Source of the DNA: Devosia oryzisoli
GTDB lineage: Bacteria; Pseudomonadota; Alphaproteobacteria; Rhizobiales; Devosiaceae
Direction: 5' to 3'
Assembly (NCBI RefSeq): GCF_014837245.1
Contig: NZ_JACYFU010000001.1
Coordinates: 868,001 to 932,000, forward strand
Length of the DNA: 64,000 nt
Below, one piece after another: positions 1 to 9,081 of the stretch. Both the position numbers and the translations under genes were made by a program. Every line of letters starts with the position of its first letter. Position 1 is the stretch's first letter. The notes under the pieces are model-generated. The model did no database searches. It was not told where the DNA came from and saw nothing but the letters and a program-made list of their open reading frames with translations.

Positions 1-995
1 TTGTAGGTCGTCGAACCGATGCAGCGGATCGCTCCGCTGGCCAGGGCCGGCTTGAGCAGGTTCGACGCGTCCAGAGCGCCACCCGAGGTCGCGCCGGCAC
101 CGATCATCGTATGAATTTCATCGATGAAGAGCACCGCATTCGGCATCTTCTCGAGTTCCTTCATCACCGCTTTCAGGCGCTCTTCAAAATCGCCGCGATA
201 GCGGGTGCCGGCCAGCAGCGAACCCATATCGAGTGCGTAGATAACCGCGTCCTCGAGCACCTCGGGGACTTCCTTTTCGACGATCTTGCGAGCAAGGCCC
301 TCGGCGATCGCGGTCTTGCCGACGCCCGCGTCACCCACGTAGATCGGGTTGTTCTTGGACCGGCGGCACAGCACCTGAATGGTGCGGCGCAGTTCGGCAT
401 CGCGGCCGATCAATGGGTCGATCTTGCCCTGCCTGGCTTTCTCGTTGAGGTTGACGCAGAAGTCGGCCAGGGCCGAACTCTTCTTGCCCTCCGAGCCCCC
501 CTCGCTGCTGCCTTCGCCGTCTTCCGCGCCCCGCACCTTGCGCTCCTCGCTGGGGCCAGACTTGGTGATGCCGTGCGAAATGAAATTCACGGCGTCGAGG
601 CGGCTCATATCCTGCTGTTCAAGGAAATATGCCGCATGGCTTTCGCGCTCGGCGAAAATGGCCACCAGCACATTGGCTCCGGTCACTTCTTCGCGGCCAG
701 ATGACTGGACGTGAATCACAGCGCGCTGGATTACGCGCTGGAAGGCGGCCGTCGGCCTGGCATCCTGTCCGCCGCTGACGATCAGGCTATCCAGTTCCTC
801 GTTGATGAAATCTTCCAGATCGCTCTTGAGCGCGTCGATGTCGACATCGCAGCCGGTGAGCACGGCGATCGTTTCGCGGTCGTCGGTCAGGGCCAGCAAC
901 AGATGCTCAAGAGTAGCGAACTCGTGGTTGCGCTCACGGGCCAGGTTCATCGCCTGGTGCAGAGCCTTTTCCAGTCCGCGGGAAAATGAGGGCAT
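1..995 (-). CDS. clpA: ATP-dependent Clp protease ATP-binding subunit ClpA (3' part outside window)
   Basis: AAA+ unfoldase that feeds substrates to the ClpP peptidase in the cytoplasm. About 331 N-terminal residues are visible and the frame is still open at base 3. The two Clp N-terminal repeats occupy roughly residues 1-140 (start [12 protein letters not shown]), followed by a Ser/Gly/Glu-rich linker. The first AAA+ domain then begins, with Walker A GDAGVGKT, Walker B VLFIDEIH and the IGSTTY sensor-1 stretch just before the edge. The ATG lies 9 bases after the clpS stop, and AGGAA overlapping that stop serves as ribosome binding site. The clpS-clpA order gives adaptor and unfoldase from one transcript. 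The ClpA-type N-domain and the clpS neighbour make ClpB or ClpC unlikely. Confidence 0.95.
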   Translation of the reverse strand, partial: MPSFSRGLEKALHQAMNLARERNHEFATLEHLLLALTDDRETIAVLTGCDVDIDALKSDLEDFINEELDSLIVSGGQDARPTAAFQRVIQRAVIHVQSSGREEVTGANVLVAIFAERESHAAYFLEQQDMSRLDAVNFISHGITKSGPSEERKVRGAEDGEGSSEGGSEGKKSSALADFCVNLNEKARQGKIDPLIGRDAELRRTIQVLCRRSKNNPIYVGDAGVGKTAIAEGLARKIVEKEVPEVLEDAVIYALDMGSLLAGTRYRGDFEERLKAVMKELEKMPNAVLFIDEIHTMIGAGATSGGALDASNLLKPALASGAIRCIGSTTY

Positions 996-1004
996 ATGAT
1001 GTTC

Positions 1005-1427
1005 CTATTGCTTTTCCATCACGCATTGCAGCGGATGCTGGTTCTTGCGTGCCGTATCCATAACGCGCGTCACCTTCGTTTCGGCGACCTCGTATGGATA
1101 TACGCCGCACTCACCCACCCCCTTTTGGTGCACGTGCAGCATGATGCGCATGGCGTCTTCGCGTGACTTGTTGAAGACGTCCTGCAGCACCAGAACGACG
1201 AACTCCATCGGCGTGTAGTCGTCGTTGAGCAGAAGAACCCGATAAAGGCTCGGCCGCTTTGTTTTGGGACGCGTCTTGGTCACCGTCCCGGTTTCGAAAT
1301 TGGCGTCGTCCCCGCCCTTGCGGCCGCCACCGTCATCGTTCGGCCCCGCATGGACGCGTGGAAGCAGTTCGCTTGATAGCAGCTCGATGGCGGGATTATG
1401 GGCGGGCATTTCGGGAGTCTGGGTCAT
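1005..1427 (-). CDS. clpS: ATP-dependent Clp protease adaptor ClpS
   Basis: Adaptor that binds the ClpA N-domain and delivers N-end-rule substrates carrying bulky N-terminal residues. The C-terminal two thirds is canonical: [16 protein letters not shown], then a helix with [21 protein letters not shown], and the end EVAETKV. The first 50 or so residues are low-complexity (GGGRKGGDD) and longer than in enteric ClpS. I use the internal ATG at 1427 (140 residues). An in-frame ATG at 1475 would add 16 residues, and neither has a convincing Shine-Dalgarno. The gene sits directly upstream of clpA on the same strand, so the two are probably co-transcribed and co-translated. Confidence 0.93.
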   Translation of the reverse strand: MTQTPEMPAHNPAIELLSSELLPRVHAGPNDDGGGRKGGDDANFETGTVTKTRPKTKRPSLYRVLLLNDDYTPMEFVVLVLQDVFNKSREDAMRIMLHVHQKGVGECGVYPYEVAETKVTRVMDTARKNQHPLQCVMEKQ

Positions 1428-1754
1428 GGCAGTCGCACTGTCGCTGGAGAGACGAAGCAGCTTGGTCGGACCCATTATGTAGGCAAAAACGGCCCGGTGT
1501 TAAGGGCAATCGGTTCTCGAAAGTGTGAGCGCCTCTTCCCGGGCAATTCGTTCCGATCCCCAATGGCCATCAACTTTTGTCATCTGCGGCCCAAGGGTGA
1601 CGCCTCGCCACAAATCGACGGCATTTTACGGATTCGTAACGGCGGATCGCTAACCTCTTTCCCAGTCAGTCTGCTGCGGCACCAGAAGCACGCCACGGCA
1701 ATAAGTTGCGTACGGGCTCGAGGCGGGCCCGATGTTTAGTAATTGGAGTACCGA
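1428..1754. other. Intergenic region between clpS and the carboxypeptidase gene
   Basis: This is the divergent promoter region for clpSA (minus) and the SPOR-domain carboxypeptidase (plus). I see no open frame with a plausible start and no clear palindrome or sigma-70 hexamer pair. If clpS begins at the upstream ATG, the first 48 bases are coding. Confidence 0.4.
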
Positions 1755-3287
1755 GTGATTTTCTCGGCGAAGACCCCGTGGCGCGTCACCTTTTTCCGCG
1801 CCGTTGCCGCCCTTTTCGTGGTGCTGGCCTTCGGCCTTCAATCCGCTGCACCCGCCAGCGCCATAGAGAACCTCCGCAAATATGCGGGTATTGTGGTCGA
1901 CGCGAAGTCGGGCCAGGTGCTTTACGAGGAAAGCGGCGACTCCCGCCGATATCCTGCTTCCGTCACGAAAGTGATGACGCTTTACATCCTGTTCCAGGAG
2001 CTGAGCGCAGGAAATATCAGCCTCTCCACCAAGATGCCCGTGTCCAAACATGCCGCGGCAGCCGTCCCGACCAAGCTCGGCCTCAAGGCGGGCTCGACCA
2101 TCTCAGTCGAGAACGCCATCAAGTCGCTGGTTACCCTCTCCGCCAACGACATGGCGCGGGTGATCGCCGAATATATCTCCGGCAGCGAAGAGAAGTTTGC
2201 TGAGCGCATGACCGCGACGGCCCGGGCCATGGGCATGCGCAACACCACCTATCGCAACGCCTCGGGCCTGCCTGATGGCGGCCAGATCACCACGGTCCGG
2301 GACCAGGCCATCCTGGGCATCGCCATCTACCAGCACTTCCCGAAGTACTATGAGTATTTCCAGACCAAGTCGTTCAGCTACAACGGGCGCACCTACGGCA
2401 ACCACAACCGGGTGCTGGGGTACATGGGTATCGTCGACGGCATCAAGACGGGCTACATCAATGCCGCCGGCTCCAATCTGTTGACGGCAGCCCGCGGCAA
2501 CAACCGCCACATTGTGGTCGTGGCCTTTGGGTTCAACTCGGCTGCCTCGCGCGATGAGAAGGTCCGCCAGCTCGTGCGCACCTACTTCGAGAAGGGCCGT
2601 CGCGGCGACTATCTGCAGACTGCCATGGTCCCCATGCCTGGCCGCCAGGGCAATGTTCGCGTCGCGGTCGCGCAGCCGGCCCAACCGGTGTTCGCCATGC
2701 CAATGCCCCTTCCCGGTTTCCGCCTTGCGGAACTGGCGGCCCGCAATGGAGCTCGCCCGCAGCCGCAGCCCGAGATCGCCGTGGCCAGCCTTGCCCCCGC
2801 ACCAATGCCGGCACCGGCGCCCCAGTCCGCTGCACAAGCAGCCGGGGCCCTTGCGGCACCCACGCAGGCACCGCAACCTGTTTATCCGAGCCAGGATATC
2901 ATCGGTGCGTGGCTGAGCGACACCTACAAACTCGGCGCCCCTCCGGCAGCGCTTGGGCAGACCATGCCGTCCGCACCGCTTTCCATCGATGGTACCACGA
3001 CGCAGTCCGTCACCACCTCCGGTGCGCCGTCAGCGACCCCTGTCGGCGGCTGGGTCGTGCAGGTCGGCGCAGGCCCGTCGGAAGACAGTGCGCGCGCCAT
3101 GCTATCCAGTGCGGCCAGCAAGGTCGGCGGCCTCGGCGATTTCCGCTCCTATGTCGAGCGCTTCGAAAAGAACGGCCAGACCTTTTATCGTGCCCGCTTC
3201 ATCGGCTTTGGTGATCGCGATACCGCGGCAGCCATGTGCAGCCGGCTCAAGGACAGCAATCTGGCGTGTCTGGCCATGGAAGGTTGA
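1755..3287 (+). CDS. D-alanyl-D-alanine carboxypeptidase with C-terminal SPOR domain
   Basis: Secreted penicillin-binding protein (S11 family) that trims the terminal D-Ala from peptidoglycan pentapeptides. Counting from the GTG at 1755, there is a signal peptide ending near residue 36 (PASA), the SxxK motif SVTK with the catalytic Ser near residue 69, SAN near 129 and KTG near 231. A Pro/Ala/Gln-rich linker (about 290-410) leads to a SPOR domain over the last 75 residues (GGWVVQVGAG onward), which targets septal glycan. GTG at 1755 is chosen because GGAG lies 6 bases upstream. A TTG 12 bases earlier is the only longer alternative. The S11-SPOR architecture is common in Hyphomicrobiales and suggests a division-site role (inference). 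Confidence 0.93.
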   Translation: MIFSAKTPWRVTFFRAVAALFVVLAFGLQSAAPASAIENLRKYAGIVVDAKSGQVLYEESGDSRRYPASVTKVMTLYILFQELSAGNISLSTKMPVSKHAAAAVPTKLGLKAGSTISVENAIKSLVTLSANDMARVIAEYISGSEEKFAERMTATARAMGMRNTTYRNASGLPDGGQITTVRDQAILGIAIYQHFPKYYEYFQTKSFSYNGRTYGNHNRVLGYMGIVDGIKTGYINAAGSNLLTAARGNNRHIVVVAFGFNSAASRDEKVRQLVRTYFEKGRRGDYLQTAMVPMPGRQGNVRVAVAQPAQPVFAMPMPLPGFRLAELAARNGARPQPQPEIAVASLAPAPMPAPAPQSAAQAAGALAAPTQAPQPVYPSQDIIGAWLSDTYKLGAPPAALGQTMPSAPLSIDGTTTQSVTTSGAPSATPVGGWVVQVGAGPSEDSARAMLSSAASKVGGLGDFRSYVERFEKNGQTFYRARFIGFGDRDTAAAMCSRLKDSNLACLAMEG

Positions 3288-3368
3288 CGACATCTGAAAT
3301 CGGCACGGCGGAACAACCGCCGGCCACCCTGGGGAAGCCCTATTGGTGCCTGTGTTTGGAGTAGCCCA

Positions 3369-3641
3369 ATGAGCGAACGGAATGCCCTTATCGAGCTGGC
3401 GGGGTTTATCGGCCGCTCACCCCTGGCCTCACCCGATATGGGCGCCCGAAACAAGGCGTTGGGTGGGGTAACCGAGCGGATGCTCCCGCGACAGCGCCGC
3501 TCTGTCTCGGATCTGCTCGCCGTGGTCATGACCCTTTCGGCACGGACGCGGCGCATGGTGCAGGATCCGGTCCACGTCGAAATCGACGTATTTGCTCCTG
3601 GTGGCAAACGCGCCCTGCGGATCACCTTCGGAGACCGCTGA
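3369..3641 (+). CDS. Hypothetical protein, 90 residues
   Basis: I do not recognise a family. The protein is soluble with no membrane segment or signal peptide. The N-terminal half carries a short helix-prone stretch (ALIELAGFIGRSP), the middle is basic (PRQRRSVSDLLAVVMTLSARTRR), and the end is beta-prone (HVEIDVF, LRITFGD). The ATG has GGAG 8 bases upstream, and a strong hairpin terminator follows the stop, so it looks like a real monocistronic or carboxypeptidase-linked gene. The spacing of 81 bases from the upstream stop allows co-transcription. Confidence 0.6.
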   Translation: MSERNALIELAGFIGRSPLASPDMGARNKALGGVTERMLPRQRRSVSDLLAVVMTLSARTRRMVQDPVHVEIDVFAPGGKRALRITFGDR

Positions 3642-3650
3642 AAACCCAAC

Positions 3651-3676
3651 GGGGCCTTTCGGCCCCGCTTGCTTTT
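3651..3676. terminator. Rho-independent terminator, probably bidirectional
   Basis: A perfect 6-bp stem GGGGCC / GGCCCC (3651-3656 with 3661-3666) with loop TTTC is followed by GCTTGCTTTT. It lies 9 bases after the 90-residue gene and directly abuts the stop of the convergent MATE gene. The adenines at 3641-3644 give a short U-tract for the opposite strand. Confidence 0.8.
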
Positions 3677-5032
3677 CTATACCAGCGCTACGATCTCACG
3701 CCGGCGCCACACAAAGAGATAAAGCGCCCCCTGGCACAGCATCATAACGGTGAAGCTCGTTGCATAGGCCACCCAGATGCCGGTGATGCCCAGCGCCGTC
3801 TGGCTGAGCCACAGGGCACCCGGCAGTTCCACCAGCAGGATGCAGGCGAGCGAAATCGCCATGGGCCAGTAGACCATGCCGCTGGCGCGCATCATCCCTG
3901 AGAACACCACGCCCCAGCCGAAGGGAACGATGCTCCAGAGCACGACGAACAACAGGTGCTCGGTCAGATCTATGACCTCTGGGTCGGTAATAAAAAGGGC
4001 CACCAGGTTCTGGCTGAAGAGGTAAGCGAGAACCACCAGCGTCCCGGTGATGATGAGGTTGAGCGTCAGTCCCGTCTTCGTGATGGGCGAAAGCTGGTCC
4101 ATCTGCCGGGCGCCGATGGCTTGCGCCCCGAAGATGGAGGCGGCGATGCCGATCGACATGGCGGGAAACTGCACATAGTTCAGCACCTGGTTGAGGGCGC
4201 CGTAGGCCGCCGTGGCGTTCGAGCCGAAACGGTTGACCACGCCGACAACCACGATGCCCGAAACCGAAGCCACCACCATTTGCAGCCCCGCCGGGACCCC
4301 GAGCTTGAGGATCAGCCCCAGGAGGGCGAAGTCGGGTTTGAGCTTGCGCAGGAGGGTTGCATCGGGCGCCAATGGCAGTTTGCGCGCCCGCATATAGAAG
4401 AAGAGGAAGATCAGCACCACGACGAAGCCGGCGATGAACGCAATGGCGGCGGCATTGACGCCCAGTTGTGGCAGTCCCCACCACCCCTGGATGAGCGCCG
4501 GCGTGAGAATTACACCCACCACCAGGGAGAGGATCAGCGACAGAAGCGGCGTGATTGTGTCGCCCACCCCGCGCAGGAAGGACGTGACGATGAGGAAGAC
4601 GAAGAAGCCGGGCATACCGATGAACATGATGCGTCCATAGCCGATCGCGGCCTGCCGGATGTCTTCGGGCGCCCCGAGCAGCGCCATGATCTGTTCGATC
4701 CAGATGCCGCCGATAAGCGCCACGATGCATCCCAGCACGAAGGCCGTGGTGATGGAGGTGCCCGCCACCTGTTTCACGCGCTCCAGGTTCCGCGCGCCCC
4801 ACGCCTGCCCGATCAGGATTGTGGAGCCCGCGCTGAGGCCGATGATAAAGCTGATGAGAAAGAACAGGATGGGGAAGAATGTCGCCAGCGAGGCCAGCGC
4901 ATTCACGCCGATCATCTGGCCGATAAAGATGGAATTGAACGTCCCCGATAGGGCCTGCAGGATATTCGAGGCCATGAGGGGAATGAGAAACAGGCTGAAC
5001 CGCTGCCAGAGCGGTCTGGTGGTCGGCTGCAT
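3677..5032 (-). CDS. MATE family multidrug efflux transporter
   Basis: Inner-membrane Na+ or H+ coupled antiporter of the multidrug and toxin extrusion family (NorM/DinF type), about 451 residues with 12 predicted membrane segments in two homologous halves. Recognisable elements are the first helix region MASNILQALSGTFNSIFIGQMIG, GQAWGARNLERV in the first half and FGAQAIGARQMDQL in the second. The start is set at the ATG at 5032, which has GGAGG 6 bases upstream. An in-frame start at 5122 would add a charged 30-residue extension without ribosome binding site. Substrate cannot be read from sequence. It is transcribed divergently from azlC. Confidence 0.93.
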   Translation of the reverse strand: MQPTTRPLWQRFSLFLIPLMASNILQALSGTFNSIFIGQMIGVNALASLATFFPILFFLISFIIGLSAGSTILIGQAWGARNLERVKQVAGTSITTAFVLGCIVALIGGIWIEQIMALLGAPEDIRQAAIGYGRIMFIGMPGFFVFLIVTSFLRGVGDTITPLLSLILSLVVGVILTPALIQGWWGLPQLGVNAAAIAFIAGFVVVLIFLFFYMRARKLPLAPDATLLRKLKPDFALLGLILKLGVPAGLQMVVASVSGIVVVGVVNRFGSNATAAYGALNQVLNYVQFPAMSIGIAASIFGAQAIGARQMDQLSPITKTGLTLNLIITGTLVVLAYLFSQNLVALFITDPEVIDLTEHLLFVVLWSIVPFGWGVVFSGMMRASGMVYWPMAISLACILLVELPGALWLSQTALGITGIWVAYATSFTVMMLCQGALYLFVWRRREIVALV

Positions 5033-5255
5033 GGGATTCCTCCGCGCGCGAATGGCATTTTCTATGGCGGTCTTGGGCACGCCCCGGACGAATGAGATTC
5101 GGGGACCTTTTCGCATCGGCATAATGGGTGCCGCTGCTGGCTGGACGGGCGCTGGAGGCAGGCAAGGCCGCGGCAGGTCGTTTACGCTCGCCGATTTTGA
5201 TCGTCAACGTCCGTTAGGTGATGCGCCGACGCCCGTGGCCGGGTAAGGAACCGCC

Positions 5256-5981
5256 ATGTCCACCTTGCTCCGCACCTCCCCCCAGGATCAATTCTTCGCC
5301 GGCGCTCGTGCCTGTGTGCCTGTCGCCGTCTCCGTCGCCGCCTATGGGCTTGTCTGGGGCGTACTTGCCCGTGGCGCCGGGCTTAGCCCGCTTGAGGTGG
5401 TGCTGATGAGCGGCCTCGTCTTTGCTGGCTCCGCCCAGTTCGTGGCGCTTGACCAGTGGAACCAGGTGCCGGCCCTGCTGCCCATCGGCCCTTTGATCCT
5501 GGCGGCCTTCATCGTCAACTTGCGCTATCTTCTGCTGACCGCGACACTGAGACCGCTGTTTCCTGAACGGCGCCTCGGCTGGCGTTCCCTCAGCATGTAC
5601 CTCGTCACCGACGAGAACTGGGCCATGACAGTGGCCGCGATGGCGCGCGGCGAGGGCAGCATCGCCTTCCTGATGGGCGGCGGCGCACTCGCCTTCTGCT
5701 CGTGGATGCTGACAAACCTGGTGGGCTACGGCCTCGGCTCCGCCATCGACGACCCCTCTCGCTGGGGTCTAGACTTTGCCTTCACCGCAACCTTCCTCGC
5801 GCTTCTGCTCGGCATGTGGAAAGGGCGGCAGGACATCGTTCCGTGGCTGGTCGCTGGCTTGGCGGCCATCCTCACCTCCAAGGTGATCGGCGGGAGTTGG
5901 CACATCCTCGTCGGCGGCATCGTCGGCAGCCTGGCAGGCGCTACCCTGGAGTGGAGGCGTTCGCGTGTACACCAGTCCTGA
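5256..5981 (+). CDS. azlC: AzlC family branched-chain amino acid permease subunit
   Basis: Large subunit of the two-component AzlCD exporter, which in characterised cases exports branched-chain amino acids or analogues. It has 241 residues and about 7-8 membrane segments. The family signature GLVFAGSAQFVAL is present near residue 55, with NLRYLLLTATLRP near 90 and the conserved TDENWAM near 120. AAGGA lies 6 bases upstream of the ATG. The azlD start lies inside the last 17 bases of this gene, so the two are translationally coupled. Confidence 0.92.
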   Translation: MSTLLRTSPQDQFFAGARACVPVAVSVAAYGLVWGVLARGAGLSPLEVVLMSGLVFAGSAQFVALDQWNQVPALLPIGPLILAAFIVNLRYLLLTATLRPLFPERRLGWRSLSMYLVTDENWAMTVAAMARGEGSIAFLMGGGALAFCSWMLTNLVGYGLGSAIDDPSRWGLDFAFTATFLALLLGMWKGRQDIVPWLVAGLAAILTSKVIGGSWHILVGGIVGSLAGATLEWRRSRVHQS

Positions 5982-6273
5982 AGCGCTATTGGCCATCTTG
6001 GGCATGGCCGTGGCGACCATCGCCATAAAGGTCAGTGGATTGTTACTGGCCGATCGCCTGCCGCGGCAGGGGTTCGCGGCTGCTTGGCTGCGTCACATTC
6101 CGGGCGCCGTGCTCGCCGCCCTGGTGGCGCCGGCACTGGCGACGGGCAACCTGGCGGAAGTCGCCGCTGCGCTCGTCACCGGCGGCACGTTCCTCTTGTT
6201 CCGCAATCTCTTCCTGGCCATGGCGGCAGGCGTCGCCACGGTGTTCCTGGTCAGGATGCTGGTTGGCGCCTGA
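5965..6273 (+). CDS. azlD: AzlD domain protein, small subunit of the AzlCD transporter
   Basis: A 102-residue membrane protein with three to four hydrophobic helices, containing the AzlD-type stretch LRHIPGAVLAALVAPA. It is the obligate partner of AzlC. The GTG start at 5965 is preceded by GGAGG with 7 bases of spacing, and the first 17 bases overlap the end of azlC. A tRNA-Leu gene on the other strand follows 22 bases later. Confidence 0.9.
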   Translation: MYTSPEALLAILGMAVATIAIKVSGLLLADRLPRQGFAAAWLRHIPGAVLAALVAPALATGNLAEVAAALVTGGTFLLFRNLFLAMAAGVATVFLVRMLVGA

Positions 6274-6295
6274 TATCAGATTGATTTGCGGAAAG

Positions 6296-6379
6296 TGGTG
6301 CCCCCCGCCGGACTCGAACCGGCACGCCTCGCGGCGGAGGATTTTGAGTCCTCTGCGTCTACCATTCCGCCAGAGGGGC
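6296..6379 (-). tRNA. tRNA-Leu (anticodon CAA)
   Basis: Reading the minus strand, the acceptor stem GCCCCTC pairs with GGGGGGC (one T-G wobble). It is followed by a class II body with a long variable arm, a T-arm GGTTCGAGTCC and an encoded CCA. The anticodon stem is GAGGA/TCCTC with loop CTCAAAA, giving anticodon CAA, which reads UUG. Length is 84 bases including the encoded CCA. Confidence 0.95.
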
Positions 6380-6457
6380 ATCCGATGGGCTGCCTAGCAT
6401 TCGGCTCGCCGGCGCTCAAGGGCTATTGTCGCTAATCCCATCGTGACCGCCGGCGTC

Positions 6458-8974
6458 TTACATCATGCCGCGCAAACTGGAATCGTCCTCCTGGAAATAG
6501 CCGCCTCTGTCCGGAGGTGGCGCGTAGTCCTGCACAGGCTGCACGCTTCGCGGCGGCAATGTATCGAACCCGCCACCATATTCCTGCTGCATCTGCTGTT
6601 CGCGCTGAATGGCATCGTAGGCATTGACGTCCATGCCGATGACGGAGGTCATCGGGTTGGGGCCCGTGCCAGGCTTGAATGATTCTTCGATCGCGGCTTC
6701 ACCCTCGAAGGCTTTCGCTCCCGTACTCGGATTGACCCAGGCCGTAGTCATTCCAGATGGAACGTTGAAGGGCGTCGCTGGCCGACCCTGCATGGCCTTG
6801 GCCATGAAGTCCGTGAAGATCGGCACGGCAAGCCCGCCGCCCGTTGCCGCTGAGCCCATCGAACGGGGGTTGTCGTAGCCGAGATAAACGCCAACCGTCA
6901 TCTCCGGGGTGAACCCAACAAACCAGGCATCCTTGTAGTCATTGGTTGTTCCGGTCTTGCCCGCCACTGGCCGATTCAGCGCCCGGGCCGCGGTGCCGGT
7001 CCCACGCTGCACCACGCCTTCGAGCATGGAGGTGATCTGGTAATCGGTCATCGGATCGAGCACCTGCTGCCTGTTGTCGATGATCCGAGGCTCGGCCTGA
7101 CCGTGCCAGTCCGTCGCCTCGCATCCCTCACAGGTCCGCTGGTCGTGGCGATAGACGGTCTTTCCGTAGCGATCCTGGATACGGTCGATCAGCGTCGGCA
7201 CGATCCGACGACCGCCGTTTGCCAGTGTGGCGTAGGCCGAGGTCAGGCGCAGGTTCGTGGTTTCTCCTGCCCCCAGTGCCATGGCCAGCACCGGCTGCAT
7301 CTCGTCGTAGATGCCGAACATCTTTGCATACTCGGAAATTAGCGGCATACCGATATCACGGGCCAGGCGCACGGTCATGACGTTGCGGCTCCGCTCGATC
7401 CCGCGCCGCAGCGTCTGCGGCCCATAGAACTCCTGCGCGTAGTTCTCCGGCCGCCAGATTGACCCGTCGCCATTGCGGATTTCCACCGGCGCATCGAGGA
7501 TGACGGAGGCGGGCGTATACCCATTGTCGAGCGCCGCCGCATAGACGAACGGTTTGAAGGCCGAGCCCGGCTGGCGCAGCGCCTGGGTCGCGCGGTTGAA
7601 TTCACTTTCCGCGAACGAGAACCCACCCACCATTGCGAGCACTCGTCCCGTGCGAGGGTCCATCGCAACGAGCGACCCTTCGATCTGCGGCACCTGTTCG
7701 AGGGTGTAGGCTCCCTGCTTTCCGCCGACCGGGGACACATAGACAACGTCGCCCACCTTGAGGATGCTTTGCAACGGCTTGGACACCCACTTGATGTCCG
7801 GTCCGGCCAGCGTTCCGGTCACGCGGTTCGGCAAAATCGCTCCGTCGACATCGGCTTCGGGCCGGAGGCCTATGGTCGCCTGGTTGTCCCCCATCTCCAG
7901 CACGACCGCGAGCTGCCATTCCGGCACGTCGCTAAGCGGCGTGATGTCGAAAACGGCTTTGCCCCAATCTTCTGCGGTTTCCACGCTGGCCACTGGCCCC
8001 CGAAAGCCCCGCCCGTGATCGAACTCGATCAACCCGTCCATCAGGGCACGGCGTGCATATTCCTGAAGGCGCGGCTCAAGGGTCGTGCGCACAGAAAGAC
8101 CGCCGCCATAGAGCTGGTCTTCCCCGTAGAGCTTGGCGAGCTCGCGACGCACTTCCTCGGTGAAATACTCGGCCGAATAAAGCTGGCTGCCCGCGGCGCG
8201 AGGAATGACGTTGAGCGGCTCCTCTTTGGCTTTGTCTCCGTCCTCCGGCGTGACGTAGCCGTTCTCCACCATGCGGTCGATGACCCAGTTCCTGCGCTCG
8301 ATAGCGGCCTGGGTGCGCCGGAACGGGTGATAGTTGTTCGGCCCCTTCGGTAGTGCGGCCAGATACGCGGCCTCGGCCACGTCGAGTTCATAGAGCGCCT
8401 TGTCGAAGTAGTTGAGTGCCGCGGCCGCGACTCCATAGGAGTTCAGGCCAAGGAAGATCTCGTTGAGGTACAGCTCGAGGATCTTGTTCTTGGAAAAGGT
8501 GGACTCGATCCTCAGCGCCAGCACCGCTTCCTGGATTTTCCGGTCCCAGGTTTGCTCGGAGGTCAGGAGGAAGTTCTTGGCGACCTGCTGCGTGATGCTG
8601 GAACCGCCGCCTTGGATGGCCGAATTGCCCTCCAGCCGGGCCAGCACATTGTCGCGCACAGCGCGGATAACACCGTCCACGGCTATGCCGTTGTGGTGGA
8701 AGAAATCCTTGTCTTCCGCCGAAAGGAAAGCCTCGATCACCAGCGGTGGCACTGTTTCGATCGGCTGGAATAGCCGGCGTTCGCGAGCGTATTCGGCCAG
8801 TAGGGTGCCGTCCGCGGCATGAACGCGGGTCGTGACTGGCGGCTGATAGTCCTTGAGCACCGTATAGTCCGGCAATTGCGCCGTTACCGTCGCCAGGTAC
8901 ACGGCGCCAACGGCGACGCCACCAAGCGCCAGGAACATACCGAACCCGAAAAACCAGCCGAGCAGTCGAAACAT
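6458..8974 (-). CDS. mrcA: Penicillin-binding protein 1A, bifunctional transglycosylase/transpeptidase
   Basis: Class A PBP (838 residues) that polymerises and cross-links peptidoglycan at the inner membrane. After one N-terminal membrane helix comes the GT51 domain with the catalytic Glu in EAFLSAEDKDFF, then SSITQQVAKNF and KNKILELYLNEIFLG. An OB-like insert precedes the transpeptidase with SxxK in GSAFKPFVYA, SRNV as SxN, and KTGTTNDYKD. The length and the ODD/OB-like insert fit PBP1A (mrcA/ponA) rather than PBP1C. The ATG has GAGG about 9 bases upstream. It lies 107 bases downstream of the amidase gene on the same strand, so the two cell-wall genes may share a transcript. Confidence 0.94.
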   Translation of the reverse strand: MFRLLGWFFGFGMFLALGGVAVGAVYLATVTAQLPDYTVLKDYQPPVTTRVHAADGTLLAEYARERRLFQPIETVPPLVIEAFLSAEDKDFFHHNGIAVDGVIRAVRDNVLARLEGNSAIQGGGSSITQQVAKNFLLTSEQTWDRKIQEAVLALRIESTFSKNKILELYLNEIFLGLNSYGVAAAALNYFDKALYELDVAEAAYLAALPKGPNNYHPFRRTQAAIERRNWVIDRMVENGYVTPEDGDKAKEEPLNVIPRAAGSQLYSAEYFTEEVRRELAKLYGEDQLYGGGLSVRTTLEPRLQEYARRALMDGLIEFDHGRGFRGPVASVETAEDWGKAVFDITPLSDVPEWQLAVVLEMGDNQATIGLRPEADVDGAILPNRVTGTLAGPDIKWVSKPLQSILKVGDVVYVSPVGGKQGAYTLEQVPQIEGSLVAMDPRTGRVLAMVGGFSFAESEFNRATQALRQPGSAFKPFVYAAALDNGYTPASVILDAPVEIRNGDGSIWRPENYAQEFYGPQTLRRGIERSRNVMTVRLARDIGMPLISEYAKMFGIYDEMQPVLAMALGAGETTNLRLTSAYATLANGGRRIVPTLIDRIQDRYGKTVYRHDQRTCEGCEATDWHGQAEPRIIDNRQQVLDPMTDYQITSMLEGVVQRGTGTAARALNRPVAGKTGTTNDYKDAWFVGFTPEMTVGVYLGYDNPRSMGSAATGGGLAVPIFTDFMAKAMQGRPATPFNVPSGMTTAWVNPSTGAKAFEGEAAIEESFKPGTGPNPMTSVIGMDVNAYDAIQREQQMQQEYGGGFDTLPPRSVQPVQDYAPPPDRGGYFQEDDSSLRGMM

Positions 8975-9081
8975 TCAGTGAAAACCTCGAAGTGCCGACG
9001 AGACTGTGTGCCGCGGAAGATAGCAGACCTGCCCCCACACCGTGATCACGAAGGGCTGTACAAATGATCGCCGGGCCAGAG

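Noticed and set aside
3956..4951. 331-codon plus-strand frame
   Set aside because: It is antisense to the MATE gene, and its His/Asp/Glu-rich product is the typical mirror of a membrane protein in GC-rich DNA.
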